From positions 14,712,001-14,776,000 of the forward strand of contig NC_089994.1 of the NCBI RefSeq assembly GCF_036417845.1: a stretch of DNA of 64,000 nt, written 5' to 3'. The notes under the pieces are model-generated. The model saw nothing but the letters and a program-made list of their open reading frames with translations, ran no database searches and had not been told where the DNA came from. This document shows, piece after piece, positions 50,971 through 62,467 of the stretch. Source of the DNA: Apteryx mantelli. Its lineage: Eukaryota > Chordata > Aves > Apterygiformes > Apterygidae. The position numbers and the translations under genes were made by a program. Each line of letters opens with the position of its first letter. The stretch's first letter is position 1.

Positions 50971-53900
50971 AAAGTCTTGTTTTATTTCGCTCAGCAGAAA
51001 CATTCAGAGGACAGTGTTCTTGCTGAGAAATCTCAACTATGGCACTTCAGCAGATCTGTGCTTCTGCTTTCTCCTAGCTTCAATGCTCACAATTCCTTCC
51101 TCTGGCTTGTTCTGCTCTGGCATTCAGACCCTAAAAAGGTTGTTTAGAACCAGCCCACCTGTGACTTGATTTCTCATTATCCTGGGCATGGAACAGTCTT
51201 TGGCAACGAAGGGTTTTTATAACATCTTTGATCATCTCACCAGATGACAGCCAATAGCACCTGTCAACACAAAAGTAAGAGAAACCATATTGAATCCTCT
51301 TGTTTCTTTCCGATCTCTTTTGCTTCTAAAGCAAAATTGTATCTATTTTCCTCTCTGCACCCCACCTAAGATGACAGTACGGTGAGTTTTCCCTGCCTTG
51401 TTATCCTATTTGGCCACACTCATCAGATCACAACCTGGAAGAGATTTTCTGTGGAAGTCTTTTGGAGGGGGTGATGGATGAGTTGCAGAGGAAAGAATGA
51501 GGCAGCTTTAGAAGGCCTGGAACTGTTGTGTGCTCTCTCGGCTTGGGCACTGATGTGTTTCAAGTCTTTTTCACAGTTTTCCCCTACCCGATCACTAATG
51601 CTGTTTGGAACGAACTCTCTTTTCTTTCCCATTAATCATCTCTAGCACATCACTGGCATTTTTCTTTTTCTCCTAGTGTTCAAGGTCAGCCTTATCCTGT
51701 GACAGAAAAGCACGCACTGTGTCTTTTAATCGTAGATCTGAAAATGTATGGAAGATGTACGGCTTTAATTCCTTAATCTGTTTAATGCAAGCAATGTTCT
51801 GCTATTGCAGCTTAACATGCTGCCTGATAAATGCATCACAGGCACAACATTATCAGTCACTTTCTAGCTTTTTTCCCAAATCCTTTTCTTTTCCAGTAGG
51901 TAAATGAGGGATAATTCGACTGAGATCCAAGTAAACACTGTGAGTTAGCTCCCAGGTCCTCTATAAGAGCATGGAGTGCTTGCATGCCTTGATGAATTCT
52001 GCAAGGGCTCTCAGATGCTGGTTGGTTCTTCCTGTTTGAACTGCGTATAGAAACACGTGGTACTTACAGTTAGTGCACCTTTGCTCAGGGTTTGTGTTAT
52101 CCAGTGGTTAGAGCTGATTTTAATCCCTGCTGAGAATTATCCTAAAAATGTGGGACTTTAAATCCTTACCCTCATTCAGCTGCAAGTTAGGTAAAATGTT
52201 GTATTTTGGCCAAGTATCATTCCAGTCTTTGTTTTTATTGAACATGATAAAAAACTGTATCTTTCTGAGCAAAAAAAAAAATACAAAGCCAACTCTAAGA
52301 ATAGGCAAAAAACTAACTTAGCAGGAAGTTAAGGTTGGAGAAAAAAAAAAGGAAACATATCCACAGAGGTGCAACATGGCTTGTTCTGGTGCCATACTTC
52401 TTTCCTGTTAGAACTGGCAACAGCGATGAATTTAATTCTCTTACTGATTTCTGGGGAGTTTGGAAGTCAAAAGGGTCAGGGTCCAAGAGTCAATCAGCAC
52501 TATCTAAAGATTAAGCAAACATGCCTTGGCTGGACAAATAAGCGAAAAAAATTGGCTGTGCCGTTTTGTTTGAAGTCCTACAATTGGGTTAAAATTCACT
52601 CTTGTGCTAAGAATGATAGGCAGGTTAGAAGCCCATTAGAAGTTGTGGTTCTTTTCCAGTTTAGTTGGCCAAATTTTGTGCTAGGCCCTTGCAGCAAGAT
52701 TTCTTATGGAGAGTTTTCTATACGAATGGGTAAGCCATTTTAATTGCTGATCATCACAACTCTCCAAGCTAGCAGAGGGTGTCTTTAGAAAAAGACATTT
52801 CTAAATTCCCCAGGGATATTCAGGGAATGTGCTTCTCCTTCCAGAGGCCTTTGAACAGAGCTTCAAAACTGAATTACTAAACCTTTTCAATTTCAGAAAA
52901 ATGTTTGGTTCAGATTCTTGGACAAAACCTCTGAGGTCTAGTTTTGTATAAGTGTCACATTTGAAGCTCACTTTGAATGTCATATTTAAATGGGAGCTTC
53001 ATGTAGATTTGGGCCCGCTACCATTCTTCATGCAGAATCCACAATGATTTGAGAGGGAGGCCTAGTAAAAAGCTACCAGACAGAGTGTCTGTAGTTTTAA
53101 TAAGTGACAGAAAAGCTTTTTCGTTTATTGGAAAAGTCAGAGAAGATTCTGCAGATAAAAACTGAAAATGTTCTGCATGGTAACACACACAATTGATTTT
53201 GCCAACATCTCAGCAGCTGTAATGGTGAGAAATATTTTACTGGCAAGTGCTATAAGCTTCTTAGAACTTCGCCATTTAACAACTTTTAAGACAGAAACTA
53301 GAGGGAAGGTAGGGAAGAGATGAGATAGGCCAACAAGAGTGCTGACCCTGTGCTAAGATAATTCTAATGCAGTGAAGGTTTAGATCCTTCCTCCTTCATT
53401 AAAGGAGAATCAAAATCTATTGAATGAGTTCAACTATGCTTTTGGATTTGATTATTCTTTAGCTGAATGAGCAGGGAACAAGTGATTAAATCCATCGCCA
53501 TTCCTTAGGAACACAGCTTTCCTTGTGTGTTTGGGTCTTATATGGCATGCACCATAGTCTACTGTCAAAAAAGAAAGCAACAAAAATTTTTGATTTAAAT
53601 TTATCACATTTTTATAAGCGGGGAACACACACATCCTATAACAAACTTACTTTGTGACCTATTAAAAATCCTCTGATAGAGAGAATTAAATATTTTTTTA
53701 ATTGAATTTGAACTTTAAAATGCATTTCCACATGGAAGTGTATTCACCAAAAGGTGCTGTAACTGTCCACCTGGGATGTGAACAGGTAACAAAAGGCAAC
53801 ACCTGATCCTATCACCATGCTCCAATACCTAACAAAGCAGACATCAAACACAATTTGAACATCTGGTTAGACATCACCTCTCAAATAATTTGTTTTCTGG

Positions 53901-56900
53901 ACAAAAAACAACCCTAAATATTGCTGCTTAATTTTCATCTTATTTTTCAGTCTATTGTATCGTTCCTTGTATTTTCCCTGAAGTAGATGAATAGAGAATA
54001 GTCATTAAACTACAGAGTACATCAGCTAGCCTGAATATCATGACACTGTTCCTAGGCTGATGATGCAGCTTTACCGTTTTACCCTTAATGAATGTACTTT
54101 TCCACACAGCACATAATTAGCTGCACTGTGTGCATGTAAGTGAGTTTGAAAAGTAATTATGTCAAATGAAAGACCCATCAAGGGTTAATAGGAACAAAGA
54201 TGCAACCTCAGGTTCAGCAAGTGTAGCTTGCTGAGTTGCTGCATTGAGAGGAAATATGACTGTAGATTTGCCCTTATTTTATTTCCTTCATTCATTAAGC
54301 AGTGATCATTGTCAGAGTTAGTAAGATTGGGCAAGATGAACCTTTGGACTGGTTCACTTGGTCTTTATTCTTCTCTTTTCACCTCCTGGTATAGTTGCAG
54401 CTCATATAAAGTAGTGTCAAAATACCTACATCCTGGGTACTATTTCTCACAATTATTAGTTTGTTATATTTGGGGATGGGGAAGGATGAAAAGCTACAAA
54501 TAGACTAGGAATTTCCTTGTGTTGATTAGCACAGTGATGTACCTTTCACTTCTATAAAGCATACTTGATTGGGAAGGAATAAATTGAAGACTCTGAAAAT
54601 GGTTAATAATTAGCTCTACAAATTAGGCTTTGTAAGCTGGTTTCACTTACTATGTAGTTCAGCACTTCACTAACCAAACTTACTTAGCTCATGGTATTGG
54701 GGAAATCAAAAGGAATTAAAAACCAAAGAACTAACAAGATACAAAGAGTCACTGGCAAGTTGCTGGAGGGTTCTAGCAGTTGCAGTTAGGCTACTGCTCA
54801 CATGTTTTTCTGAGTCTCTTTTCTGCAACCGTCTGTTGTTTTTACTATTTCAAGCTAAGTCATGCTCTCCCTGGATTCCAGTGTCTTTAATGGAAGCAGT
54901 AATGAGCCTTGAGATATTTGTATCATAACAGCCTTTGTTCACAAGTGTCTCTGATATCTTGACAGAATGATCCTGGAAGGGAAAACCTGTTATGTTCAGA
55001 AAATGCAGGACAAGTTGCTACCCTTAGCTACCATCTCCAAAATTGTGATATTAATAATTCTTTTTCTCCTGCCCTTGTTCATTTAGATAGAAAACTCATC
55101 AGAATACAGATTGCCTTTTGTTTTCCTCCTGGCCAGTGAGACTATATTCTTGGTTAGGGCCTCAGCATCCTACAACTATCTAAAGAAATATCTATCCCAT
55201 CTTGGTTAAGTCAGCGGATGAAGGAATTGTGATGAACTCCACTGTGAAGTTTGGAATAATACTGCATAACTCTGTTTTTGCTCAAGGGACTTAATGGTAG
55301 AATGTCAGGGGGGTTGGAGATGAACGTTTTCCACAGGAAAATAATTATATTGTATAGTTCAATCCAATGTCATGATAATTACTTAGGCATCATAATTAAG
55401 TTCACCAGAAACTATTTTTTTGTGGTATTAAGAAAGGAAAGCATTTTGGACTTACAGCTTAAGGCCATTAGATGCATCTATTATCATGGTAGTGAGTATC
55501 AAAGTGAAAAATAATGCTATGTTCCATCTCTGAAATATTAATGGGCACCTTGATTTTCTGAGTTTCTGTCTTCAGTGAGTGTCTTAATCATTACAGGGTC
55601 ATCTGATTTGTTCAAAGATCAGCTTCAAATCTAGAAAAATAATGTAGTTTTCTAACTCAGGAAATAATCCAGGTACTCTGAGCAGGGTAATTCATATTTA
55701 AACCAGGGACATCCAGATATAAGGAAAACAAAATGGGACATAGAAGATATGTTCATATGAAGGCAGATCATGTGAGAGGTACTCTGTCCCAAATGTCAGG
55801 GCACATGATAGGAAACTGTCTACATCCTAAGGAAGACTTTGAAAAGTTGGGATAAGGGTGATTCCAGGACTGTCTTGACTGACAAAGGCTATTAGATCCT
55901 AGCTTGGATCATTCTTATCAAGGTGGAATGTCAATGGTGCAGTTCTGGCATCCAGCTGCAGAGAGGTAAATATTTCCAGAAAAGAAAAAAGCAAGACCAG
56001 GGTCATAGGCTTATGAGGCCAGGCTTCAGAAACGAGTAGTGTGCATTCATAACCTGTTTTAACAGATACTGAGAGTCCTGCAATAACTAACAATCATGCC
56101 TGGAAACAAAATGGCCCTGGTGACATAGATTACAAAACCTACTACAACAGCTGCAGATGCAGTTGTGCCAAGTATTTAAATAAGAGCTTGGTCAAAGTCA
56201 AAAGCAGGAAGTTAAACTGGGGCAGGGAAGGCAAATCTGATGAATAGTGAAGACAGGCTGGTGTAAGAGCAAGCAATACCACCTGTACAAGTGGAGGTAC
56301 ACTGGAGGAGAGCTGATGCAAGTAGAAAGAACTGGTGGAACCAAGATAAGATCATTGCAAATCGTCAATATTTTTCTGTGATCTGAAAAGAAGAGGCTGA
56401 AGTTTCAGAGAGGATTTCTTAGCAGTGTTATTTCCTGACATTTGGGGAAACAGGATCCATTTGATAATTAGGTCATGTATATAAGAGATGGTTTCTTGAG
56501 TAGTTGTGAAACATCTGCTTGAGAACATATGTCCCTTAGCCAGAGGCAAGAGAAGAGTTTGTAATTCCAGTTGTGAGTACAACTATAGCTCTAAATGGCA
56601 TCTGGACCATTAAACCAAATTTAAAATACTGAATTGCAGGCATTTTAGAGGAAGGCAGCTTGACTAATGCTCAATAATCACCAATTTCAGATGAAACTCA
56701 AGGAAAAACGAGACTAGAGAGAGAGCTGATGGGGCAATTCTAAATTTCAAAATAATTTTCAAGAGCATGGAATCTGTTTGGCAAACACTGAAATTGGAGC
56801 AAAATTAAAATTCATTTACAAAATGTTTCTGTATCTAGCTTCATCTTTTTCCCACATCAATATAACTTTCAGTCCTCAAGCTATAGTCTTCCAAGGGGAA

Positions 56901-59196
56901 TGTACAGCAACCAGAGGAAAATTAAGAAAAAGGCTTATCTCTTTCCCAAAATCACAAACCTCAATTTTCAGAAAAAGAGGACAAAAGTGATAGCTCTAGG
57001 ACAAAGGTATTGAGATCAAATGAAGCCAATTTGATATGTGATTAGAAATTTCAAAATATCTGAGAAGTCATGAGAACATTTGACTTCCTCCCCAGAAGAA
57101 TTATAAGTGGATTTAACTGGAGCTGTTTTACTTTTTGATCTTTACATGTGGATATATGTATTACAGAAAAGCATCAGCACCCATAGATCATGGTGATGGC
57201 AGCATCTGGATAGATAAATAGAAGAAAACTCACTGTATGTGAAAGTCTGGCCTCATTAAAATCACTGAAAAACTCCTATGAACTCCAAGGAAAAGGAGGG
57301 GAATGTTTTCACCTCAAATATTTTTTTAAGGACAAAATATCTGAATAGTACCATTAAAAGAAAGGTATTCTACTATGTACTGATAAATAACCTAGAGCTT
57401 TAATCAACTTCTTACGCAAAGATGGACTTTTTAAAAATCTAACTGGAGATTTAAGATATCCTAAAGGAACTTTCTTTAAGCATGAGTAATTTCACTCAAA
57501 CTGTTGGCACTAATCATCTGCTTTAGACTTAACATTTGCTTTAGTGCTGTGCACATTGGTGGCATAAACTGCAGTGCTGCAATGCACAGGCTCACCAGTT
57601 ACTCCCTAAGTTTAGGAAGGACTGTCCCCACGAGCCCATTATTACTTGACTGTTGATGAACATGATGTTCAATAGAAAAATTTGTTATTAGGCACAGGCA
57701 ACTAGATACACCTCTGGCAACTTTTACTGTAGAACTTTCTACACTTACAATATTAAATGCATTATATAAGAAAGCTTTGTTTAAACTAGGTGAGAGGCAA
57801 TGGAATCTCAAAGATATTACATGAGGTTAAAAAACTTAAAACTTAGTGCTCTGAAGGACCATGAATAAGATTGCCTTTGAGCAGCTCTTCCTAAATTGCG
57901 GGTTATAGCCTCTTCCAGCTCCAAGCCCCTGTGTTGAAAGTGGAATGAATAAAATCTTTATTAACGTAGCAATCTGCCACTCTGGTATTTTCTCTGAACA
58001 TTTGGGAAACCTGTAGAGGACTCACAAAAATCTCATTATATTAAAGAAAAAGTGATTTTAGTTGCAAGATGAGAATTATATGGATGAGTAAGCATCAGTA
58101 AATAAACTTATTTTAAACTGATACCTTGGAAAACCTAATTCTAAAAACAATTAGTGATGAATTACATTTAGCACTTGGGAAGGTCATTAAACTCTGTTCC
58201 ATACATGAGCAAGTGCAAAAAATATTTACAGCTCAAAGGTGGGGAAGGAAATCTATAAAGTTTTTTCAAGCCAAGGAAACAAACTGGGCAATGTGAATTG
58301 TCAGCCTGGGTTCAGGAAACAAACAGTATTCCTACATTCTGTGCGTACAGCAAGGAAGTTCAAAGAGGCCAAAAGCTACATAAAACAGCAAAGCCTCTCA
58401 AATACTCCATCAGCTCTCAAGCATTAAGTTCATCTTAAAAAAACTTCAGGATTCCAAACTGACCAGAAATTGAGGTCAGTAATTTTTGTGCCACTCTAGC
58501 AGTTCCAAGTCTTATCCATTCACACTCCTTATAAATGCTACTCTATCAAACTCTTTCGTCACCACCTTGCCACTGTTAAGCCAGAAATGAGAAAAACAGG
58601 GAGCCCAAGAAATAAGTATAATAGATCTACTGTCAAAACTGTATTTGAGACAATCAATCTGTAAAATGACCCAGGGTGGGGCTCCTAGGGAGCCACAGCA
58701 TGTTGAATCTGCTGGGCTTGGATACTAACATACAATTTACAGAATTCAGAAATTGAAGCAAAGAGCTAGCTGGAAATTTTTTAGTATCATCCTCAAATTG
58801 GGCTGAACATTATGATTATCTGAAGGAAGCAATGCTCTGTGGACACAAGATCTGCTAGAGGCAGAAGCAACAACTTCACTAAGGTGGGCTGTGTTAATTA
58901 ACAATGTGGATTAAAGATATGAAGGAGCCTATCCCAACTAAAGAAGTCAGTTATGGTCAAAACATGGGACTAGGACTCTGGAGTCAATTTGGGACTGAAG
59001 CTTCAATTCTGGCTTAGGTTTCTGTTTCCATCAGAGACTCTACCTGTGATTTCACTGTCAATGGGAAGAGGTAGAGGAGCTTCTCTTCATTTCCTCATGG
59101 CTTAAACCAAGGCAGTGATACCTTTTGGCATCCTCTCTCTGTTTAGACCGATACTATGCCCCCTATGAAACCCGCCCTTCATCTAATGTTGAGATT
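50971..59196. other. Non-coding AT-rich DNA, no gene seen
   Basis: The longest frame is 52369-52743 (124 codons, plus), with no recognisable domain or splice context. There is a hairpin at 54214-54234. The region 58960-59060 (ACTCTGGAGTCAATTTGGG and following) could be a very degraded SINE, but the match is too weak to call. No RNA genes seen. Confidence 0.55.
54214..54234. repeat. 8-bp inverted repeat
   Basis: TCAGCAAG (54214-54221) and CTTGCTGA (54227-54234) form a perfect stem around the loop TGTAG. Three G-T wobble pairs could extend it slightly. Confidence 0.75.
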
Positions 59197-59235
59197 AGAG
59201 CTATCTAACCATGCTGTGAGAGCTATCTAACCATG
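59197..59235. repeat. 17-bp direct repeat, period 22
   Basis: AGAGCTATCTAACCATG occurs at 59197-59213 and, unchanged, at 59219-59235. The zero divergence suggests a recent local duplication. Confidence 0.9.
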
Positions 59236-62018
59236 GTTATATAGAGAAAGGTGGAAGAATTTTAACTGAAGAAACTAGTATTCTGGTGTCTTCATACCAC
59301 TACAGATCACAAAAGAAAGGCTTAGTAACCTATCTGCAATACATTAAAAAGCACAAACTAGTCCAGAGGATTAGTTCTAGAGGATTTGGTTCCAATATGC
59401 ACTGAGCTCAGTTTAAAAGAAATCAGTTATTAAAACGAAATTTAGTCAAGAGGAGAGGCAAATATTGAAGATAAGGTAGTTAGTAACAAGGCCCAGTACC
59501 TATCAAGTCATGATTCCTCTGGTTAAATAGACTACAATGTCAAATGCTTTCATCATCTGATCATACATCAGAGCAATATGTGTAAAAAAAGTTCTCATTA
59601 CTTTAAATGTTTGGCTTAAATAGGAAAGAGAAGAAGTAACCTTTTTCAAAGCTCTTCAGCTTATGTAAACAACCTGATACCTAATGCTGGTTGTACCTTT
59701 GACACTCACTCTCAAAGAGCCAAATTTGACAGTTTTTCCTCAGGTAAAACACCCATATAAATCAGTGCATGGGAGGCACAGGGACAGGAGAAGGAATGAA
59801 ATTGAGACCCTTTGGGCCACAGAATATATGAATTCCTTTTAATGAGATTTTGATTACAAGCAGTAGTGCCTTGAAGCAAGAACAACAGCAATAATCTCTA
59901 ACATTATTTTGGAGGAAAAATTTAAACATTATAATGTTAATGCAATGATTGTCCATTTAGGCTAGCTAATGATGAACCACTGTATATTACATAGTGCTAA
60001 CCAAATAATATGAGGAAAGATATCTTTTATGGGATTATGTAAAAAGAGATCAGGTTTATCAAGATTGCAGTCACTCACTTGGAAGCTTTCCCATCATCAG
60101 GGATGAAAACCAGACATAATGAGATCCATTTCCCACAAATAAAAATGGAAATATGTGCTTAGCCTATTATACAAAATGAAGAGGAATTCAACACCACATC
60201 CGTATCCTCTCACATGGTAAAGCCTGACTAGAGAAGAGGCCTATAAAGATCATTTTGTTTGACTGAAGGATCCAAGTTCTTTCATTAAGGAGCCGTATTT
60301 TAAAGGGGAAATTGCAGTATTGTGCATTATTGATAGCTTTTTATGAGAGAAATGTGAAACTTCCAAAACAAGGCACAAAATGGATGAAATGAAGTCACTC
60401 TACAGTGCTTCATTATCCATTCAAAATTCACTAGAACTTTAGGAAACTATCTGGATAAGTTAGAGTATATATAAAAAAAAAAAGAGCTGCCTTTGAAAGA
60501 ATCTTACTTTGCCTTTTCCCTTTCGCTCCAGATGAAAGTTGGTGATTTGGAAAGTTCTGGTCTGAATGTGTTTCTGTTAAAAAAATCAAAACCAACACCA
60601 CAATCCAGGGCTGTGAAGCTGTGTGATGATAAATCTTGCAGAGACCAACAGGAGTGCTCCTGGAGACCTGAACTTACAGAGTGCTTTGTGTTTTTTGCCT
60701 GACCTGAAACTCCAAACTGAAATCCTAATGGCCTTCTAAGACCCATTTGTTCAAAGTGAGGTAGACCTCCCAGCACAGTATGAGTTATCAGACTATTTTT
60801 GTCATACCTCTGTCAACCAGAAAAGAGGGTAAAGAAACCATGGACTGGGTCTTGCAAGGATGCAGTCAGCAGTGAGGAAAGCAGGTTAGCTTTTTTTTTT
60901 CGACTCTCCCAAGCTGAGCTAACTGAATAGAGGAGAAAACTGCACATCTGCCACAGTCACTTAGAATGGGTCTCTGCCTGTTGTGCCTGTAGAGCCAAGA
61001 AATCTCAACAAAAAGAGCAATCCCTCTGGGCAAAAGCCGAGACAAGCCCAAGATGTGTCTGGGAATCCTGGGTGTATGAGAGTGTGATCTTCTCTCTTTT
61101 TTCATGTACACCGTTTTTCCTGACACGGGAAATGGAACAGCTTCCCCACAGCGGCTACAGCAATTGCTCCACAGGCTAGTGACTTTAGAAAGTATTTGAT
61201 GCTTTTCTGATTTATTTTAATAGGGTTTAACTGTTGGAAATGCGGGAAGCTCACATGCGCCTGTCAGAATACTCTGCAGAATACTAGTGAGCTCTGCACG
61301 TTCCTTAGAGGAAACCCAGCGGTGCAGAAACTGTCGATGCTGCAGACCTGCTGCTTGAAATTTACTGCTCTGCTTATTTAGTAGATCATATAAGGTATTA
61401 CCAAGGCTAAGATATGGAGTCTGAGTTTAATACAAACTCCATCTGCATTCGACAGCACAAAACCTAGTGCAAATGTATTCTCACATAGCTGAATGAAAAT
61501 GAACACTGCCTCTGTATTAAGATGCGCTCAGAGATGTGCTATAAAAACACTCCTGTGCCTCTGGAAAACAAGCTTTTATTAAACAGACCCTGGATGCAGT
61601 GGGATAAAGTCTGTATTCGGGACAAGATAAACCCTGCTGCCTAGCAGGAGATGCTGCAGGGACAGTAAGGGAGGCAGGCAGGCAGCCAGCGCTGTTCGAG
61701 GGGGGTTAAAGTAACCTTCACGCAGCTCTTCCAGACCCACAGAGGCCCAATTTGGGGAAAAACAGCTCTGACTCCGCAACAGAGCCAAGGTGTTAACCCT
61801 CAGCGCCACTGGGGATCCTTCAAACGCCTGGTGAAATCGGTATACAAGAAAAACCACACAGAATCTTTTCAGTTAGGCTCGCTGATTGATGGCAAGGCAT
61901 AACTAAGCCTTTTGCGTGAAACAGAAGTCTTCCATTTTTATGGGTCAGCCTGGTCACCCAGCTAGCGAGAGGAAGATTTCCCTTTCCCTTTGGTAGCTCA
62001 AAAAATTACTGAGTGCCA
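59236..62018. other. Non-coding DNA upstream of the promoter, no gene seen
   Basis: No gene recognised. G+C content and CG dinucleotides begin to increase from about 61640, on approach to the CpG island. Short GGCA repeats lie at 61672-61685. The frames at 60493-60776 overlap each other on opposite strands and have no domain. Confidence 0.55.
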
Positions 62019-62020
62019 AA

Positions 62021-62038
62021 TATATATATATATATATA
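62021..62038. repeat. (TA)9 microsatellite upstream of the promoter
   Basis: Nine perfect TA units directly upstream of the hairpin and TATA-like box. Could vary in length between individuals. Confidence 0.92.
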
Positions 62039-62047
62039 CGCCAAAAT

Positions 62048-62067
62048 AGCCTCTGTGAACAGAGGCT
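62048..62067. promoter_or_regulatory. Perfect 8-bp hairpin before the TATA-like box
   Basis: AGCCTCTG (62048-62055) and CAGAGGCT (62060-62067) are exact reverse complements around the loop TGAA. It ends three bases before the TATA-like box. Whether it matters to transcription is unknown. Confidence 0.6.
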
Positions 62068-62070
62068 CCC

Positions 62071-62078
62071 TATAAAAG
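62071..62078 (+). promoter_or_regulatory. TATA-like box TATAAAAG
   Basis: TATAAAAG followed by TGCGGGGCG is a canonical TATA box in a favourable setting. A start site about 30 bp downstream would be near 62100. The CpG-island features further right could drive a separate, TATA-less start closer to the ATG at 62340, so the box may or may not be used. Confidence 0.4.
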
Positions 62079-62165
62079 TGCGGGGCGTTGTTTAGCGTTG
62101 GTCCACCTGCACCTACCTGCTCCATGGGCTGCCACCTCCCTGGCGAAGGGAGACCTGACCGCCGC

Positions 62166-62180
62166 CCACGAGGGGGCAGG
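62166..62180 (+). promoter_or_regulatory. CTCF-like motif CCACGAGGGGGCAGG
   Basis: This matches the most constrained parts of the CTCF core (CCA-AG-GGC-R), with mismatches at position 5 and at the last base of the common 15-mer consensus. It lies about 170 bp upstream of the start codon, a frequent position for CTCF. Occupancy is inference. Confidence 0.5.
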
Positions 62181-62194
62181 AGCAGTTGAGTGCA

Positions 62195-62199
62195 CCAAT
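62195..62199 (+). promoter_or_regulatory. CCAAT box
   Basis: CCAATCAGA is the consensus NF-Y type CCAAT box, about 140 bp upstream of the ATG. A second, inverted copy (ATTGG) is at 62231-62235. Paired CCAAT boxes with a GC box are typical of TATA-less promoters. Confidence 0.6.
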
Positions 62200-62230
62200 C
62201 AGAAAAAAACTCACCCCCAGCCTGAGCGGG

Positions 62231-62235
62231 ATTGG
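62231..62235 (-). promoter_or_regulatory. Inverted CCAAT box (ATTGG)
   Basis: GATTGGCTGAG carries the inverse NF-Y core. It is 32 bp from the forward CCAAT box, a spacing of about three helical turns. Confidence 0.6.
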
Positions 62236-62252
62236 CTGAGCCTGGCCAAGGT

Positions 62253-62270
62253 GGGCGGGGCGGCCGCCCC
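62253..62270 (+). promoter_or_regulatory. GC box within GC-rich palindrome
   Basis: GGGCGGGGC (62253-62261) is a consensus Sp1/KLF site. It overlaps the 14-bp palindrome GGGGCGGCCGCCCC (62257-62270), which contains a NotI recognition sequence. Transcription probably starts between here and the ATG if the TATA-like box is not used. Confidence 0.6.
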
Positions 62271-62339
62271 CAGGAGAATCTGCCCAGCAACACAGAAGGT
62301 TCTAGCAAGAGCTGGGTGTTGTAGCCTGAGAGCTGTGAA

Positions 62340-62467
62340 ATGGCGGCAGCGAGGAGTGTTGGGGTTGCCCAGGAGGAGAAGATTAAGGCTGAGGCTTGCT
62401 GCCTACCTCAAGAACTGCAGCACTCTAAGGGCCTTTTGGCTCATCCACCCAAGGCCCCAGGACGGAG
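62340..62467 (+). CDS. First coding exon of an unidentified gene
   Basis: The ATG sits in a good Kozak context (G at -3, G at +4) and is the first ATG after an in-frame TAG at 62322-62324. The exon encodes 42 codons plus 2 bases, beginning MAAARSVGVAQEEKIK and continuing through a cysteine pair and a Pro-rich end (HPPKAPGR). It closes at GAG|GTAAGG, a near-ideal donor. Without splicing, a TAA would follow immediately, as expected at a real donor. No signal peptide or transmembrane segment is visible; the N-terminus is Ala/Glu/Lys-rich. I do not recognise the family, and exon 1 alone is too short for a functional guess. An alternative is a non-coding or differently framed first exon. Confidence 0.6.

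Noticed and set aside
52369-52743. 124-codon plus frame considered as a possible retroviral or pseudogene fragment
   Set aside because: I could see no protease, reverse transcriptase, integrase or envelope motif and no flanking terminal repeats.
58960-59060. Possible further SINE starting at GGGACTAGGACTCTGGAGTC
   Set aside because: Only a short degraded stretch resembles the MIR head; no CORE segment or tail is recognisable.
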